From an uncultured Prevotella sp. (GTDB taxonomy: Bacteria > Bacteroidota > Bacteroidia > Bacteroidales > Bacteroidaceae): a stretch of 64,000 nt of DNA. Below are positions 36,901 to 47,579 of this stretch, piece by piece; within the stretch, counting starts at the first letter, position 1; the number at the start of each line of letters is the position of its first letter. The notes below the pieces were generated by a model. The model did no database searches. It was not told where the DNA came from and saw only the letters and a program-made list of their open reading frames with translations. Made by a program: the position numbers and the translations under genes. The stretch spans positions 1 to 64,000 of the forward strand of contig CAJOLE010000001.1 in assembly GCA_905235325.1 (NCBI GenBank), read 5' to 3'.

Positions 36901-38031
36901 ATGCTTGAAATACACAAGGTTACTACTAAGCGGGAACTGAAGCAGTTCATACAGTTCTATTACGACCTATACCGCGATTGCGAACAGGCCGTGCCCTATC
37001 TGTTCGTCGACGAGATGGCCACTCTGCGCAACGACAAGAACCCGTCGTTCGAGTGCTGCGATGCCGACTACTTCCTGGCCTACAAGGACGGTCGCGCCGT
37101 AGGCCGCGTGGCTGCCATCATCAACCGCAGGGCCAACGAGCGGTGGAAGGTCGACCAGGTGCGCTTCGGATGGCTCGACTTCATCGACGACACGGAGGTG
37201 AGCTCGGCCCTGCTGCAGACCGTCGAGCAGTGGGGGCGCGAGCGCGGCATGACCGAGATGGCCGGCCCGCTGGGCTTCATCGATACCGACCGCGAGGGAA
37301 TGCTCGTCGAGGGCTTCGGCGAGCTGTCGACCATGTACGTCAACTATAACTATCCCTACTACGCACGGCACATCGAGGCGTATGGCGGATTCAAGAAGGA
37401 CAACGACTACGTGGAGTACAAGGTAAGAGTGCCCCAGGACGATAACTACAAGTTCCGCCGCGTGGCCGAGATGGTGAAGCAGCGCTACGGGCTGAGAGTC
37501 CATAAGTTCACGCGGCGCGAACTGGTCAAGGAAGGCTACGGCCGCGAGGTGTTCCACCTGCTGAATGCCACCTACAAGGACCTCTACGGCTTCAGCCAGC
37601 TGTCGGCACAGCAGGTAGACAAGCTCGTGAACGACTACATCAAGATTGCCGACCTGAACCTCGTGACGGCTGTCATGGACGGCGACCGCATGATAGGCTT
37701 CGGCATCACCTTCCCCTCGTTCAGCCGCGCCCTGCAGCATACCCGCGACGGACGGCTGATGCCCTTCGGCTGGTGGCACTTGCTGCGCACGCTGAAGTGG
37801 CACAACACCGACACCGTCGACCTGCTCCTGATAGGCGTGCTGCCGGAATACCGCTCCAAGGGTGCCAACGCACTGATCTTCGATGACCTCATCCAGCAGT
37901 TCCGGCGCTACGGCTTCCGTTGGGCCGACGCCATGCCGCAGATGGAGAGCAACGAGGCCGTGCGGGCGCAATGGCAATACTTAGATAGCGAGATACACCG
38001 CCGACACCGCTGTTTCCGCAAGCTGCTCTGA
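36901..38031 (+). CDS. GNAT-like N-acetyltransferase domain protein
   Basis: FLAYKDGRAVGRVAAIINRRANERW..RFGWLDFIDD; LLIGVLPEYRSKGANALIFDDLIQ. Confidence 0.7.
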   Translation: MLEIHKVTTKRELKQFIQFYYDLYRDCEQAVPYLFVDEMATLRNDKNPSFECCDADYFLAYKDGRAVGRVAAIINRRANERWKVDQVRFGWLDFIDDTEVSSALLQTVEQWGRERGMTEMAGPLGFIDTDREGMLVEGFGELSTMYVNYNYPYYARHIEAYGGFKKDNDYVEYKVRVPQDDNYKFRRVAEMVKQRYGLRVHKFTRRELVKEGYGREVFHLLNATYKDLYGFSQLSAQQVDKLVNDYIKIADLNLVTAVMDGDRMIGFGITFPSFSRALQHTRDGRLMPFGWWHLLRTLKWHNTDTVDLLLIGVLPEYRSKGANALIFDDLIQQFRRYGFRWADAMPQMESNEAVRAQWQYLDSEIHRRHRCFRKLL

Positions 38032-38035
38032 CGCT

Positions 38036-39517
38036 ATGTGGCGCAAGAATCGCTTCTTCCAGTCGGCTCCCCTGGCCTTGCCGGGGGTGCTGTTCGTTGT
38101 GGGCATCGTCTTGGCCGACCGCATGGGCACTGTCGGCCTGTGGTGGCTGCTGTTGGGCGTGGCCTTGGCGGGTGTCGGCTTCTGCCGGCGCTGGCCGATG
38201 CTCCAGTCGGTGGCCCTGCTGCTGGCCGTGGCGTCGCTCGGCGGCGTCCGCTCGTCGTCGGTGCGCCGGTCGCACGACCGGGTGGCCTGGCCCGACGGCA
38301 ATGTCAGCTACGAGGCCGTCGTCGTGTCGGAGGTGACGGAGAGGCCGAAGACGATGGCCGCCGACGTCGTCGTCGCACAAGACGGGAGTAAGCTGAAGTG
38401 CTACGTGGCCAAGGACGACCGCAGCCGCCGGCTGAGAATCGGCGACCGCCTGCGGCTGTCCTCGCGCATAGAGCGGAACGGCGACTGGCGGCGCGGCTCG
38501 TTCGACTACCGCCGCTATCAGGAGGTCCACGGATTTGCCGGGCGTACCTACGTCAGGGCGGCCGACTGGCAGTGGCTGGCCCCGTCGGCCGAGGGACTGA
38601 CATGGGTGCAGCGGCTCAGGCTGGCATTCCTCAACTACCGCCACACGCTGCTGGAGCGCTACAGGCTGATGGGGGCGGGCGACGAGGAGTATGCCGTCGT
38701 GGCGGCGATGACGCTGGGCGACAAGTCGGCCATGAGCAGCGAGCTGCGCGAGGTCTATGCCGTCAGCGGCGCCTCCCACGTGCTGGCACTCAGCGGCCTG
38801 CATCTGGGCATCATCTACATGGTGCTGTCGCTGCTGGTCGTCAACAGGCGCTTCCGCCTGCTGTCGCAGATGCTTGCCGTCACGGCGATCTGGGCCTTCG
38901 CCCTCTTGGTGGGACTGCCGGCCAGCGTGGTGCGTGCCGCACTGATGGTCAGCGCCTACGCCCTGCTCTCGACGATTGGCCGCCGCCGGATGTCGGTCAA
39001 TGCGCTGGCGCTGGCTGCCATCACCATTCTCATGGTCAGTCCCGACAGCCTCTTCGACGTCGGATTCCAGATGTCGTTCCTCGCCATGCTGGCCATCCTG
39101 ACGGTGCAGCCCCTGTCCGAGCGCGTGGTGAGGCCCGAGTGGCTGTTCGACCGCCCCGTGCTGCGCTGGCTCTGGGGACTGACGACGGTCTCCGTGGCGG
39201 CGCAGGTGGGCGTGGCGCCGCTCGTCGCCTATTACTTCGGACGCTTCTCCACATACTTCCTGCTGACCAACCTGATTGTCATCCCGGCGGCCGCGCTCAT
39301 TCTATGTATCGCCCCGGTGGCACTGCTGCTGCCCGTTGCAGGCACGGTGCTGTTCAGGGTGGTGGGCTGGCTCAACGCCGTCCTCTCGTTCATCGCCGGA
39401 CACCTGCCCTATGCCAGCATTGAGGGACTGCATCCCTCGGCATTGCAGACGGCGCTGGTCTACGTCATTATTGCTTCCACCTATTTAATAATAAAGAGAT
39501 ATGATAAGTCTGCCTGA
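38036..39517 (+). CDS. ComEC/Rec2 family competence protein
   Basis: HVLALSGLHLGIIYMVLSLL; LLVGLPASVVRAALMVSAYAL. Confidence 0.9.
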   Translation: MWRKNRFFQSAPLALPGVLFVVGIVLADRMGTVGLWWLLLGVALAGVGFCRRWPMLQSVALLLAVASLGGVRSSSVRRSHDRVAWPDGNVSYEAVVVSEVTERPKTMAADVVVAQDGSKLKCYVAKDDRSRRLRIGDRLRLSSRIERNGDWRRGSFDYRRYQEVHGFAGRTYVRAADWQWLAPSAEGLTWVQRLRLAFLNYRHTLLERYRLMGAGDEEYAVVAAMTLGDKSAMSSELREVYAVSGASHVLALSGLHLGIIYMVLSLLVVNRRFRLLSQMLAVTAIWAFALLVGLPASVVRAALMVSAYALLSTIGRRRMSVNALALAAITILMVSPDSLFDVGFQMSFLAMLAILTVQPLSERVVRPEWLFDRPVLRWLWGLTTVSVAAQVGVAPLVAYYFGRFSTYFLLTNLIVIPAAALILCIAPVALLLPVAGTVLFRVVGWLNAVLSFIAGHLPYASIEGLHPSALQTALVYVIIASTYLIIKRYDKSA

Positions 39518-40082
39518 TCTTCTGCTACTCTCCGTGGCATTGGCCATGGACTGCTTTACGGTAAGCACGATGAGCGGCGTCATCCTGCGCCGACCCGCCG
39601 GTGGTGCCATCCTGCGGATGGCTGTGCTCTTTGGGCTGTTTCAGGCCCTTATGCCCCTCATCGGATGGCTCGGCACGGCTCATTTCAGCCACTATTTAGA
39701 GGCCGTCGACCATTGGATTGCCTTCGGCCTGCTGGCGTTCATCGGCGGCAAGATGATATGGGAGGCGTGCTGTGGCGACGAGGAACACCAGACGTTCAAC
39801 CCCCTGTCGTTGCGTACACAGGTGCTCCTGGCCGTGGCGACGAGCATCGACGCCCTGGCCGTAGGCATCTCGATGGCCTGTCTGGGCTATGACCGCATCG
39901 GCCAGCTGACGGTGCCGCTGCTGCTGATAGGGGCTGTCTCGATGCTGTTCAGTCTGGTGGGCTACCGGCTGGGCGTCCGCTTCGGCCGTGCCATCGCCCA
40001 GCGGCTCAAGCCGGGCCTGTTAGGCGGGCTGGTCCTGCTGTTTATTGGCATAAAAGTGCTGATTACCCATCTTTTCAGTTAA
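39501..40082 (+). CDS. mntP: Manganese efflux pump MntP family
   Basis: ALAMDCFTVSTMSG; ATSIDALAVGISMACLG. Confidence 0.9.
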   Translation: MISLPDLLLLSVALAMDCFTVSTMSGVILRRPAGGAILRMAVLFGLFQALMPLIGWLGTAHFSHYLEAVDHWIAFGLLAFIGGKMIWEACCGDEEHQTFNPLSLRTQVLLAVATSIDALAVGISMACLGYDRIGQLTVPLLLIGAVSMLFSLVGYRLGVRFGRAIAQRLKPGLLGGLVLLFIGIKVLITHLFS

Positions 40083-40158
40083 AAAATATTCAGAGACCGA
40101 CGCTATTCCTTTTTTTTTCGTACCTTTGCCAACGTTTTAACGATTAAACGAAACTAAT

Positions 40159-40716
40159 ATGAAAAAAGTAAATGTAAAGGTTGCCGCCTACATGATGGCA
40201 GGCACCATGCTGTGCAGTTCATGCTTTGTCGGATCCTTCGGCTTGTTCAACGGCTATGCCAAGTGGCAGACCAACATGACAAACAACAAGTTTGTAAATG
40301 CTATCGTGGCATTCGTCATCGGCCCGATTGTAGGTACAGTTTCTCTGGTTGTCGACTCGCTCTTGCTTAACACCATTGAGTTCTGGAGCGGTACGAACCC
40401 CATGCAGGCCAACATCGGCAAGACGCAGCAGGTGATGGGAAGCGACGGGCGCTACTATGCCGTGACGACCACCAAGGACGGCTACGAAGTGAAGGCACCT
40501 AACGGCGAGATGAGCTACTTCACGTATGACAAGAAGAAGGATGCCTGGTCGCTGACTCAGAATGGGCAGACCCGCGAGCTGTTCCGCTTCAACCAGGACG
40601 GAACGATCACCACTGTATTGCCTGACGGTGAGCAGCTGACCGTTACGCCCAACGAGGATGGACTCTTCCAGGTGCGCATGGCCGTGGGCGAAGGCCGCTT
40701 CTTCGCTATGCGCTGA
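40159..40716 (+). CDS. DUF3332 family protein
   Basis: MLCSSCFVGSFGLFNGYAKWQTNMTNNKFVNAIVAFVIGPIVG. Confidence 0.8.
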   Translation: MKKVNVKVAAYMMAGTMLCSSCFVGSFGLFNGYAKWQTNMTNNKFVNAIVAFVIGPIVGTVSLVVDSLLLNTIEFWSGTNPMQANIGKTQQVMGSDGRYYAVTTTKDGYEVKAPNGEMSYFTYDKKKDAWSLTQNGQTRELFRFNQDGTITTVLPDGEQLTVTPNEDGLFQVRMAVGEGRFFAMR

Positions 40717-40745
40717 ACAGCAACAGCAATACGCCTCGCACGTGC

Positions 40746-40976
40746 TCAGGGTACTGGGTCGTAGCCTGAGCCGCCCCAAGGATGGCAGCGCAGGATGCGA
40801 CGTATGGCGAGGTAAAGACCCTTCACGGGACCGTGCTTCAGAATTGCCTGACGGGCATATTCTGAGCACGTCGGCGTGAAGCGGCAAGAGGGCGGGGTAT
40901 AGGGACTGATGCAAGTCTGGTAGAAACGGATGGGCAGCACCAGCAACCACGACAGGAGGCGCGCTATCTGTTTCAT
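40746..40976 (-). CDS. yidD: Membrane protein insertion efficiency factor YidD
   Basis: [31 protein letters not shown]-type sequence, C-terminal [13 protein letters not shown]. Confidence 0.93.
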   Translation of the reverse strand: MKQIARLLSWLLVLPIRFYQTCISPYTPPSCRFTPTCSEYARQAILKHGPVKGLYLAIRRILRCHPWGGSGYDPVP

Positions 40977-41353
40977 ACTGCCTCTGCAATGCGGCCGACG
41001 AGTCTCTCTATTTGTCGGGCAACTGTAACCGAGGTTGCCTGTCGGTCGGAAATCCAGATAAAGGCTATCAGCAGTGTCTCGTCGGCAGAAATGGCGTCGA
41101 AAAGGGGCTGCTTGGCGTGGCGGTAGGCTTCACGCACCTGACGCTTGATGCGGTTGCGGTCGACGGCGTGCTTGAAGCGCTTCTTCGAAACACTGATGAG
41201 TATCTGTACGGGAACGTCGGTCTGACTGCGCGGCATCTTCCTGAAGACGGCTCGCAGCGGAAATGCTGCCATGGCCGTGCTGCCGCTGCCGAAGAGCGTC
41301 TCTATCAGCCGGGTGCTGACAATGTGCTCGCGTTTCTTAAACTGGGCGTTCAA
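40973..41353 (-). CDS. rnpA: Ribonuclease P protein component
   Basis: [34 protein letters not shown]. Confidence 0.93.
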   Translation of the reverse strand: MNAQFKKREHIVSTRLIETLFGSGSTAMAAFPLRAVFRKMPRSQTDVPVQILISVSKKRFKHAVDRNRIKRQVREAYRHAKQPLFDAISADETLLIAFIWISDRQATSVTVARQIERLVGRIAEAV

Positions 41354-41373
41354 TATCGGTGGCGTTCTGGCAT

Positions 41374-42123
41374 TCAGTCGTCGAGCATAACAAGATAGTG
41401 CTGCAAGGCACCGGTCATAGAGGGGTACTTCTCGTTAGGAGCTTCAATGTCAAGGCGGAGACCGGCTTCCTTGGCGGCCTTGGCCGTAGAAGGACCGAAG
41501 GTGGCAATGGCGATGTTGCCCTGCTCGAAGTTGGGGAAGTTCTTGGCCAGGGCCTCGATGCCCGACGGGCTGAAGAAAATCAGCATGTCGTAGTCGAAGT
41601 TCTCAACCTCCTCGGGAGTGAAGTCGTTGCTGACGGTCTTGTACATGACAACCTCTTTGTGGTTCAGCTTCTTGGAATCGAGGAGCAGGGTAAGCGAGTC
41701 GTTGTGGACGTCGCTCATGGGAACGAGGTACTTCTCGGTCTTATGCTTAATCATGGTTGGCAGCAGGTCGTCAATGCGGCCGGTGGTGCCGAAGAAGACC
41801 TTGCGCTTTCTGTACTGCACATACTTCTGAATATATAGGGCGATGGTCTCCGTGACACAGAAGTACTTCATGTCTTCAGGGATGCTGACGCGCAACTCCT
41901 TGGCCAGGGTAAAGAAATGATCAATAGCATGGCGCGATGTGAAAACAATGGCAGTATAGTCAAGAATGCTGACTTTCTGCGTACGAAATTCCTTGGCAGA
42001 CATCCCTTCCACCTTAATAAACGGGCGGAAAATCAATTCAACGTCGAACTTGCTGGCGATGTCGTAGTAAGGCGACTTCTCACTTGCGGGTTTTGGCTGT
42101 GAAACCAGAATCTTCTTAATCAT
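41374..42123 (-). CDS. hemD: Uroporphyrinogen-III synthase
   Basis: KILVSQPKPASEKSPYYDIASKFDVELIFRPFIKVEG; FFSPSGIEALAKNFPNF. Confidence 0.85.
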   Translation of the reverse strand: MIKKILVSQPKPASEKSPYYDIASKFDVELIFRPFIKVEGMSAKEFRTQKVSILDYTAIVFTSRHAIDHFFTLAKELRVSIPEDMKYFCVTETIALYIQKYVQYRKRKVFFGTTGRIDDLLPTMIKHKTEKYLVPMSDVHNDSLTLLLDSKKLNHKEVVMYKTVSNDFTPEEVENFDYDMLIFFSPSGIEALAKNFPNFEQGNIAIATFGPSTAKAAKEAGLRLDIEAPNEKYPSMTGALQHYLVMLDD

Positions 42124-42136
42124 TTCGCTTTGTGTC

Positions 42137-43165
42137 CTAAAAATTTACTTTTAATTGGTCGGTAATCAGCACCAAAATGCCGGCGACCGACAATAGAGGT
42201 ATGATTTCGAGGGCACAAAGGTACAAAATTATTTGCAGAAAATCACTAATTTGCCGGAAAAAGATAACACGGCACTTGTAAATTGTCAATATTTTGGTTA
42301 GAATTAGTACGAAAATGAAATAATATACGACATTCTGCATCGGAAGGTTGAAATACACTTGCAGAATGACAGCAGGGAAAAGAGCGATGCCTTCGAGGGC
42401 GGTTATGAACGTCAGCGTCCACGTCCATTGTTTACTTTTTTTACTTCTGAAGAAGATGAGGTTCACCACTTTGTAGATGATGATCTTGAAGATGAAGTAG
42501 GCAATGAACACGCCGAAGAAGATGCCTATCATTTCATAGGGAGCATCGAGCACGAAGGTGTCGGCTACGTAGTGGGTGATATAAAAATAATAGGTGATGG
42601 CCAGCAGCAGGCAGGTTTGTATGCTGAGGAAGATGTGGAAAGGGAATCGCTCGCTTGAATCGCTTGACGATGTCTTGTCGCTCCGGGGGATGTAGAAAAA
42701 GTCCTTGATCTGGTGGAGTATGGCCTGGCGCGAGTAGGCAAAGGCTGTGACGGCCAGCACAAAGCAGAAGAGGAGCATGCACGTAATGGCATCGTCGCCG
42801 CGCACGGTGTAGGGCACGGGGTCGCCGGCGATGCCCGGGCGACCGCCGGTCAGCTCAGGGTGGAGCAGCGAGTCGTTGGCGAAGAACGACTCGCGGTAGT
42901 ATTGGGGCAGACTGACGTCCTTCAGCGAGCGTCCTGCGTCGTGGCCGGGCAGATGGAGGGTATCCGGGCGGTCGCTGTAGTGTACCTTGCCAGGCTTGAA
43001 CCATGCCTGGATAGCAAAGTCCTGCTGGGCAGGCGTGGCGTCCTTGGGCAGCATCCGCAGCACCTGGTAGGGCGTCTGCGAACGTGCCGTTTTCTGTACG
43101 ACGGTGTCGGCAGTACCCGCCGACACCGTGTGTTCGCTTACTATGGAGTCTTGCTGCAGAACCAT
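42137..43165 (-). CDS. DUF4271 domain-containing membrane protein
   Basis: C-terminal multi-TM domain; conserved position between hemD and metK. Confidence 0.8.
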   Translation of the reverse strand: MVLQQDSIVSEHTVSAGTADTVVQKTARSQTPYQVLRMLPKDATPAQQDFAIQAWFKPGKVHYSDRPDTLHLPGHDAGRSLKDVSLPQYYRESFFANDSLLHPELTGGRPGIAGDPVPYTVRGDDAITCMLLFCFVLAVTAFAYSRQAILHQIKDFFYIPRSDKTSSSDSSERFPFHIFLSIQTCLLLAITYYFYITHYVADTFVLDAPYEMIGIFFGVFIAYFIFKIIIYKVVNLIFFRSKKSKQWTWTLTFITALEGIALFPAVILQVYFNLPMQNVVYYFIFVLILTKILTIYKCRVIFFRQISDFLQIILYLCALEIIPLLSVAGILVLITDQLKVNF

Positions 43166-44422
43166 TTACAGGCCAAACTCCCGTTTGATGTCATCTACGC
43201 GGTCAAGCTTCTCCCAGGTAAAGAGTTCTACGTCAACCTCAAGGGTTTCGTGATAGTGGCTGGTGAACTTCTTCCTGACGGTCTCGTTCTTGCGGCCCAT
43301 GTGGCCGTAAGTGGCGGTTTCCTGAAACATCGGCTGGCGCAGCTTCAGGGTGCGCTCAATGGCATTGGGGCGCAGGTCGAACAGTTGCTCTATCTTCTTG
43401 GCAATCTCGCCGTCGGTCATCTGTACCCGCGAGCGTCCGTAGGTGTTGACGTAGATGTTCATGGGCTTGGCCACGCCGATGGCATAGCTGATCTGCACCA
43501 AGATTTCGTCGCTGATGCCGGCGGCTACCATGTTCTTGGCAATGTGGCGCGCTGCATAGGCTGCGGAGCGGTCTACCTTCGAGGAGTCCTTGCCTGAGAA
43601 GGCTCCGCCGCCGTGGGCACCCTTGCCGCCGTAGGTGTCGACGATAATCTTGCGGCCGGTCAAGCCTGTGTCGCCGTGGGGGCCGCCGATGACGAACTTG
43701 CCCGTCGGGTTGACGTAGTACTTGATGTCGGGGCCGAAGAGGTCGAGCACCTTCTGCGAGTGTATCTCCTGCTTCACCCTCGGTATGAGGATGTTGATGA
43801 CGTCGTCCTTGATGCGGGCGAGCATCGCCTCGTCCTCGTCAAACTCATCGTGCTGGGTAGAGACGACAATGGTGTCGATACGCTCGGGGATGCCTTCGTC
43901 CGAGTACTGCACCGTCACCTGGCTCTTGGCATCGGGGCGCAGGTAGGTCATCTCCTTGCCCTCCTTGCGGATGTCGGCCAGCGTGCGCATGATGAGGTGT
44001 GCCAGGTCGAGCGTGACGGGCATGTAGTTCTCCGTCTCGTTGGTGGCGTAGCCGAACATCATGCCTTGGTCGCCGGCTCCCTGCTCCTTTTCTTCCTCGC
44101 GGTCGACGCCCCGGTTGATGTCCTGGCTCTGCTCATGGATGGCACTGAGTATGCCGCATGAGTTACCGTCGAACTGATACTCGGCTTTCGTATAGCCTAT
44201 CTTGTTAATGGTATTGCGGGCAATGGTCTGCAGGTCGATGTAGACATCGCTGCTCACTTCGCCCATGAGCACCACCTGCCCCGTCGTGACGAATGACTCG
44301 CAGGCCACGCGGGCCTTCGGGTCGTAAGCCAGAAACTGGTCGAGGATGGCGTCACTGATCTGGTCGGCCACCTTGTCGGGATGGCCCTCACTGACTGATT
44401 CTGATGAAAATAAGTAACTCAT
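43166..44422 (-). CDS. metK: S-adenosylmethionine synthase
   Basis: [44 protein letters not shown]. Confidence 0.97.
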   Translation of the reverse strand: MSYLFSSESVSEGHPDKVADQISDAILDQFLAYDPKARVACESFVTTGQVVLMGEVSSDVYIDLQTIARNTINKIGYTKAEYQFDGNSCGILSAIHEQSQDINRGVDREEEKEQGAGDQGMMFGYATNETENYMPVTLDLAHLIMRTLADIRKEGKEMTYLRPDAKSQVTVQYSDEGIPERIDTIVVSTQHDEFDEDEAMLARIKDDVINILIPRVKQEIHSQKVLDLFGPDIKYYVNPTGKFVIGGPHGDTGLTGRKIIVDTYGGKGAHGGGAFSGKDSSKVDRSAAYAARHIAKNMVAAGISDEILVQISYAIGVAKPMNIYVNTYGRSRVQMTDGEIAKKIEQLFDLRPNAIERTLKLRQPMFQETATYGHMGRKNETVRKKFTSHYHETLEVDVELFTWEKLDRVDDIKREFGL

Positions 44423-44456
44423 TTGTTCAGGATTTACGGATTGTTGATAGATGCTT

Positions 44457-47294
44457 TTACTCGGCAGGCAGCATGACGACCTCGGCCTCGTTGCCCGACT
44501 TCAGCACTTCGGCGACGAAAGCTGAGACGGCTGCGGGGGTCATGGCCTGCACGGTCTTCTCGTAGTCGGTGTGGATGTCGAGCTTCCACTTGCGCCAGTT
44601 GTTGATGCAGCCGCTCCAGTAGCCGTTTTGCTTCAGCTGGTCGGCGTGGTTCTTGAGCAGGTACTCCTTTACCTTCGTCACCATGTCGGCATCGCAATGG
44701 CCGGCGGCCATGTCCATGACGGCACGGCGCATGATGCCAAGGGCAACGTCGGCCTTTTCAGGCTTCATGGGGCAGACGGCGATGATGGAGGTCTCGTCGC
44801 CGAAGTCGTCGCGGTTGACACCGGCCTGTGCCTGTACGGTGTAGGCGGCGCTGGCCTCCTCGCGGATTTCTTTCAGATAGACCATCTGGAGCACCTGTCC
44901 GGCCACCTGTGCGCGGATGATGTTCTCCAGCGTGTAGGGCACCTTCTTGGAATACCAGTGCATGACGGCCATGGCCTTCGGCGTTTCAGACTTGTGCTTG
45001 AAGTTGTTCACCACCTTGCCCGTGTAGTCAGTCGATACGTCCTTGCCCTTCACGATGTTCTTCTGTGCGGGCAGTGAGCCGATGTACTGCTCAACGAGCG
45101 GGCGAATCTTGGCCTCGTCGTAGTTGCCGATGATGGTGAAGGTGAAGGCGGCGGCGTTCTGGGTGCGCTCCTTGGCCATCTGCAGGATGCGGTCGTAGCT
45201 GACGTCCTTCAGGTCTTCGGCGATTAAGTTCTTGAAGCGTGGGTTGTGCTTGGTGAGCGTCAGGCTGAGCGAGTCGCTGAACACGGCCTCGGGCTGCAGC
45301 AGGCGGTTCTTGAGCTGCAGTTCGGTAGTCTTCATCATCTGGTCGAACGACTGCTCGTCCTTCTTGATGTTGCTGGTCATGTAGAGGTAGACGAGCTGCA
45401 TCATCGTCTCAACGTCGGTAGGTGTCGACGAGCCGTTGACGTTGGTGCGCTGGGTGCTCATCGAGAGCGTAGCACCGGCAATCTTTCCGGCAAGAGCCTT
45501 GGTCAGTTCGGTGTGCGAGAAGGCTCCCAGGCCGCTGGCCTCGACGGCATCGTCGAAGAGGGCGATGTTGGCGCGTTCTTTGACGTCGTAGAGTGCCGAG
45601 CCGCCCCAGCCCTCGCCTGTCAGCAGCACCTGATCCTTCTTCAGGTCGGTCTGCTTCAGGATAACCTTCACGCCGTTCTGCAGCGTCAGTTCTGTGTAGC
45701 CGAAGAGCTCGTTCTTCACCTCTTTTGTAATCTTGCCCGGCTTGGGCAGGGTGGTCATCAGGGGTTCGTCCTTCACGTTGTCAACCCAGGCGGTGAGCTG
45801 CTCAGTGCGGGCATCGCGGACGGCACCGAGGAGGTCGGCTTCGGTGGGGTAGGTGGCTCCGTCCTTCTCCTGGTTGAAGTTCAGCACCACGAGGTTCGAG
45901 TCGCTCTTGGGCATGAGCTGTGCCATTACGGCGTTGATGGCATCAATGGGAATGGCAGGCACCAGCTGTTTCATCAGCTGGTAGTAGTCGTCGATCGAGG
46001 GAATCGGCTCGTTGTTGAGGAAGTGCTGCACGTATTCGTTGACGAACTGCGAGTTGTAGCGTTTGTCCTTGTTCGAGTACTGCTTGTCGAGCACACTCAG
46101 CGTGTTGGCCTTCGAGCGGCCGTATTCCGTCTGGGTGAAGCCGAACTCGGCGGCGCGGCGGGCTTCGGCGACGACGGTCTTCACGGCTTCGTTCATCTTG
46201 CCCTCCTTGGGGACGATGCCCAGGTCGAAGGCGTCCTTGGGCTTCGACAGCAGGTAAGTGCCGTCGCTGGCCGATGCCTGCAGGAAGGGGCAGTCGGGCT
46301 TCTCGGCCAGTTCGCTGAGTCGGCTGTTCAGCATACCGACGGCGACGTTCTTCATGTAGTTGGCCACGAGATATTCCAGCGAGCCCTTCACCGAGTCGGG
46401 GATGGCTTCGTGCTTGAACATCACCTCGGCCATGTCGATGCGCTGCTCCTTGTCCTTGTCGATGATAACGATGGGCTCGGCGTTGTCGGGCACGTCCATC
46501 TGCTCCAGCTTGGCGGCATCGGGGCCGGGCTTGGCAATCTGCGAGAACATCGTCTTGATCTTCTGCTCCACCTTGTCGACGTCGACGTCGCCTACCACGA
46601 TGATGCCCTGATTGTCGGGGCGGTACCACTTCTCATAGTATTGCTGCAGGAAGGGGCGCTCGAAGTTGTCGATGATCTCCATCAGGCCGATAGGCATACG
46701 GTGGCCGTACTTCGAGCCGGGGTAGAGCTTCGGCAGGTCGCGCTCCAGCATACGCATCTGGGCCGACGTGCGGAGTCGCCACTCTTCGTGTATGACGCCG
46801 CGCTCCTTTTCTATCTCCTCCTGTTCCAGGAGCAGCCCGTCGGCCCAGTCCCAGAGAATCATGAGGCACGAATCGACGATGCCTTCGCGCGTCGTAGGTA
46901 CATTACTTATATTATAAACCGTCTGGTCAATCGAGGTGTAGGCGTTCAGGTCGGTGCCGAACTTCACGCCGATGCTCTCGCACCAGCGCAGCAGCTCGTT
47001 ACCCTTGAAGTGCTTCGAGCCGTTAAAGGCCATGTGCTCGAGGAAGTGAGCCAGGCCGCGCTGCGTGTCGTCCTCCTGTATGGAGCCCACCTTCTGTGCG
47101 ATGTAGAACTCAGCGCGCTGCTCGGGCCAGTTGTTGTGGCGGATGTAGTAGGTCAGTCCGTTGTCGAGTCTGCCGATGCGCACTTCAGGGTCAACGGGAA
47201 TCGGTGGCATCTGCATCTGTTGCTGTTGTGCAGCTACTGTTGTGAAGCTGGCCACGGCCAGCATGAGTGTTGCAAAGAATTTTCTTGCTTTCAT
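44457..47294 (-). CDS. M16 family (insulinase/pitrilysin) metallopeptidase
   Basis: [18 protein letters not shown] zinc motif HXXEH, second M16 half. Confidence 0.95.
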   Translation of the reverse strand: MKARKFFATLMLAVASFTTVAAQQQQMQMPPIPVDPEVRIGRLDNGLTYYIRHNNWPEQRAEFYIAQKVGSIQEDDTQRGLAHFLEHMAFNGSKHFKGNELLRWCESIGVKFGTDLNAYTSIDQTVYNISNVPTTREGIVDSCLMILWDWADGLLLEQEEIEKERGVIHEEWRLRTSAQMRMLERDLPKLYPGSKYGHRMPIGLMEIIDNFERPFLQQYYEKWYRPDNQGIIVVGDVDVDKVEQKIKTMFSQIAKPGPDAAKLEQMDVPDNAEPIVIIDKDKEQRIDMAEVMFKHEAIPDSVKGSLEYLVANYMKNVAVGMLNSRLSELAEKPDCPFLQASASDGTYLLSKPKDAFDLGIVPKEGKMNEAVKTVVAEARRAAEFGFTQTEYGRSKANTLSVLDKQYSNKDKRYNSQFVNEYVQHFLNNEPIPSIDDYYQLMKQLVPAIPIDAINAVMAQLMPKSDSNLVVLNFNQEKDGATYPTEADLLGAVRDARTEQLTAWVDNVKDEPLMTTLPKPGKITKEVKNELFGYTELTLQNGVKVILKQTDLKKDQVLLTGEGWGGSALYDVKERANIALFDDAVEASGLGAFSHTELTKALAGKIAGATLSMSTQRTNVNGSSTPTDVETMMQLVYLYMTSNIKKDEQSFDQMMKTTELQLKNRLLQPEAVFSDSLSLTLTKHNPRFKNLIAEDLKDVSYDRILQMAKERTQNAAAFTFTIIGNYDEAKIRPLVEQYIGSLPAQKNIVKGKDVSTDYTGKVVNNFKHKSETPKAMAVMHWYSKKVPYTLENIIRAQVAGQVLQMVYLKEIREEASAAYTVQAQAGVNRDDFGDETSIIAVCPMKPEKADVALGIMRRAVMDMAAGHCDADMVTKVKEYLLKNHADQLKQNGYWSGCINNWRKWKLDIHTDYEKTVQAMTPAAVSAFVAEVLKSGNEAEVVMLPAE

Positions 47295-47433
47295 GATTGT
47301 TATTTTAATGATTTGGGTGCAAAATTACTGCTTTTTTATGGATTTGACGCAGAATTTGCGGAAAAACTACGCCGATAGCATACTATTTTGTTTTATGTCG
47401 GGCAAAACATTTTGTCAGCTCAATTATTTGTTG

Positions 47434-47441
47434 TACCTTTG
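47434..47441 (+). promoter_or_regulatory. -7 box TACCTTTG with upstream TTTG, promoter for the TPP riboswitch operon
   Basis: ttatttgttgtacctttgcaccc. Confidence 0.65.
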
Positions 47442-47449
47442 CACCCGCA

Positions 47450-47530
47450 ATTCAAGGGGTGCCTGCTGTTGCGGGCTGAGATGATACCCTCTACACCTGA
47501 TCCGGATAATGCCGGCGAAGGGATGGATCG
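47450..47530 (+). ncRNA. TPP riboswitch (THI element)
   Basis: aaggggtgcc...gcgggctgagat...accctctacacctgatccggataatgccggcgaagggat, canonical THI-box core. Confidence 0.95.
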
Positions 47531-47579
47531 TAGTTTTATCAACACTATTCCCCCTTTATGATAATTAAAGGTAAGAAGT

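Noticed and set aside
38036-39517. Natural competence locus
   Set aside because: Only a ComEC-like protein is present; no adjacent ComEA, DprA or pilus genes, so competence cannot be claimed from this window
45246-47378. 710-aa ORF antisense to the M16 peptidase
   Set aside because: GC-driven shadow ORF, no family motifs; the opposite strand encodes an unambiguous M16 protease
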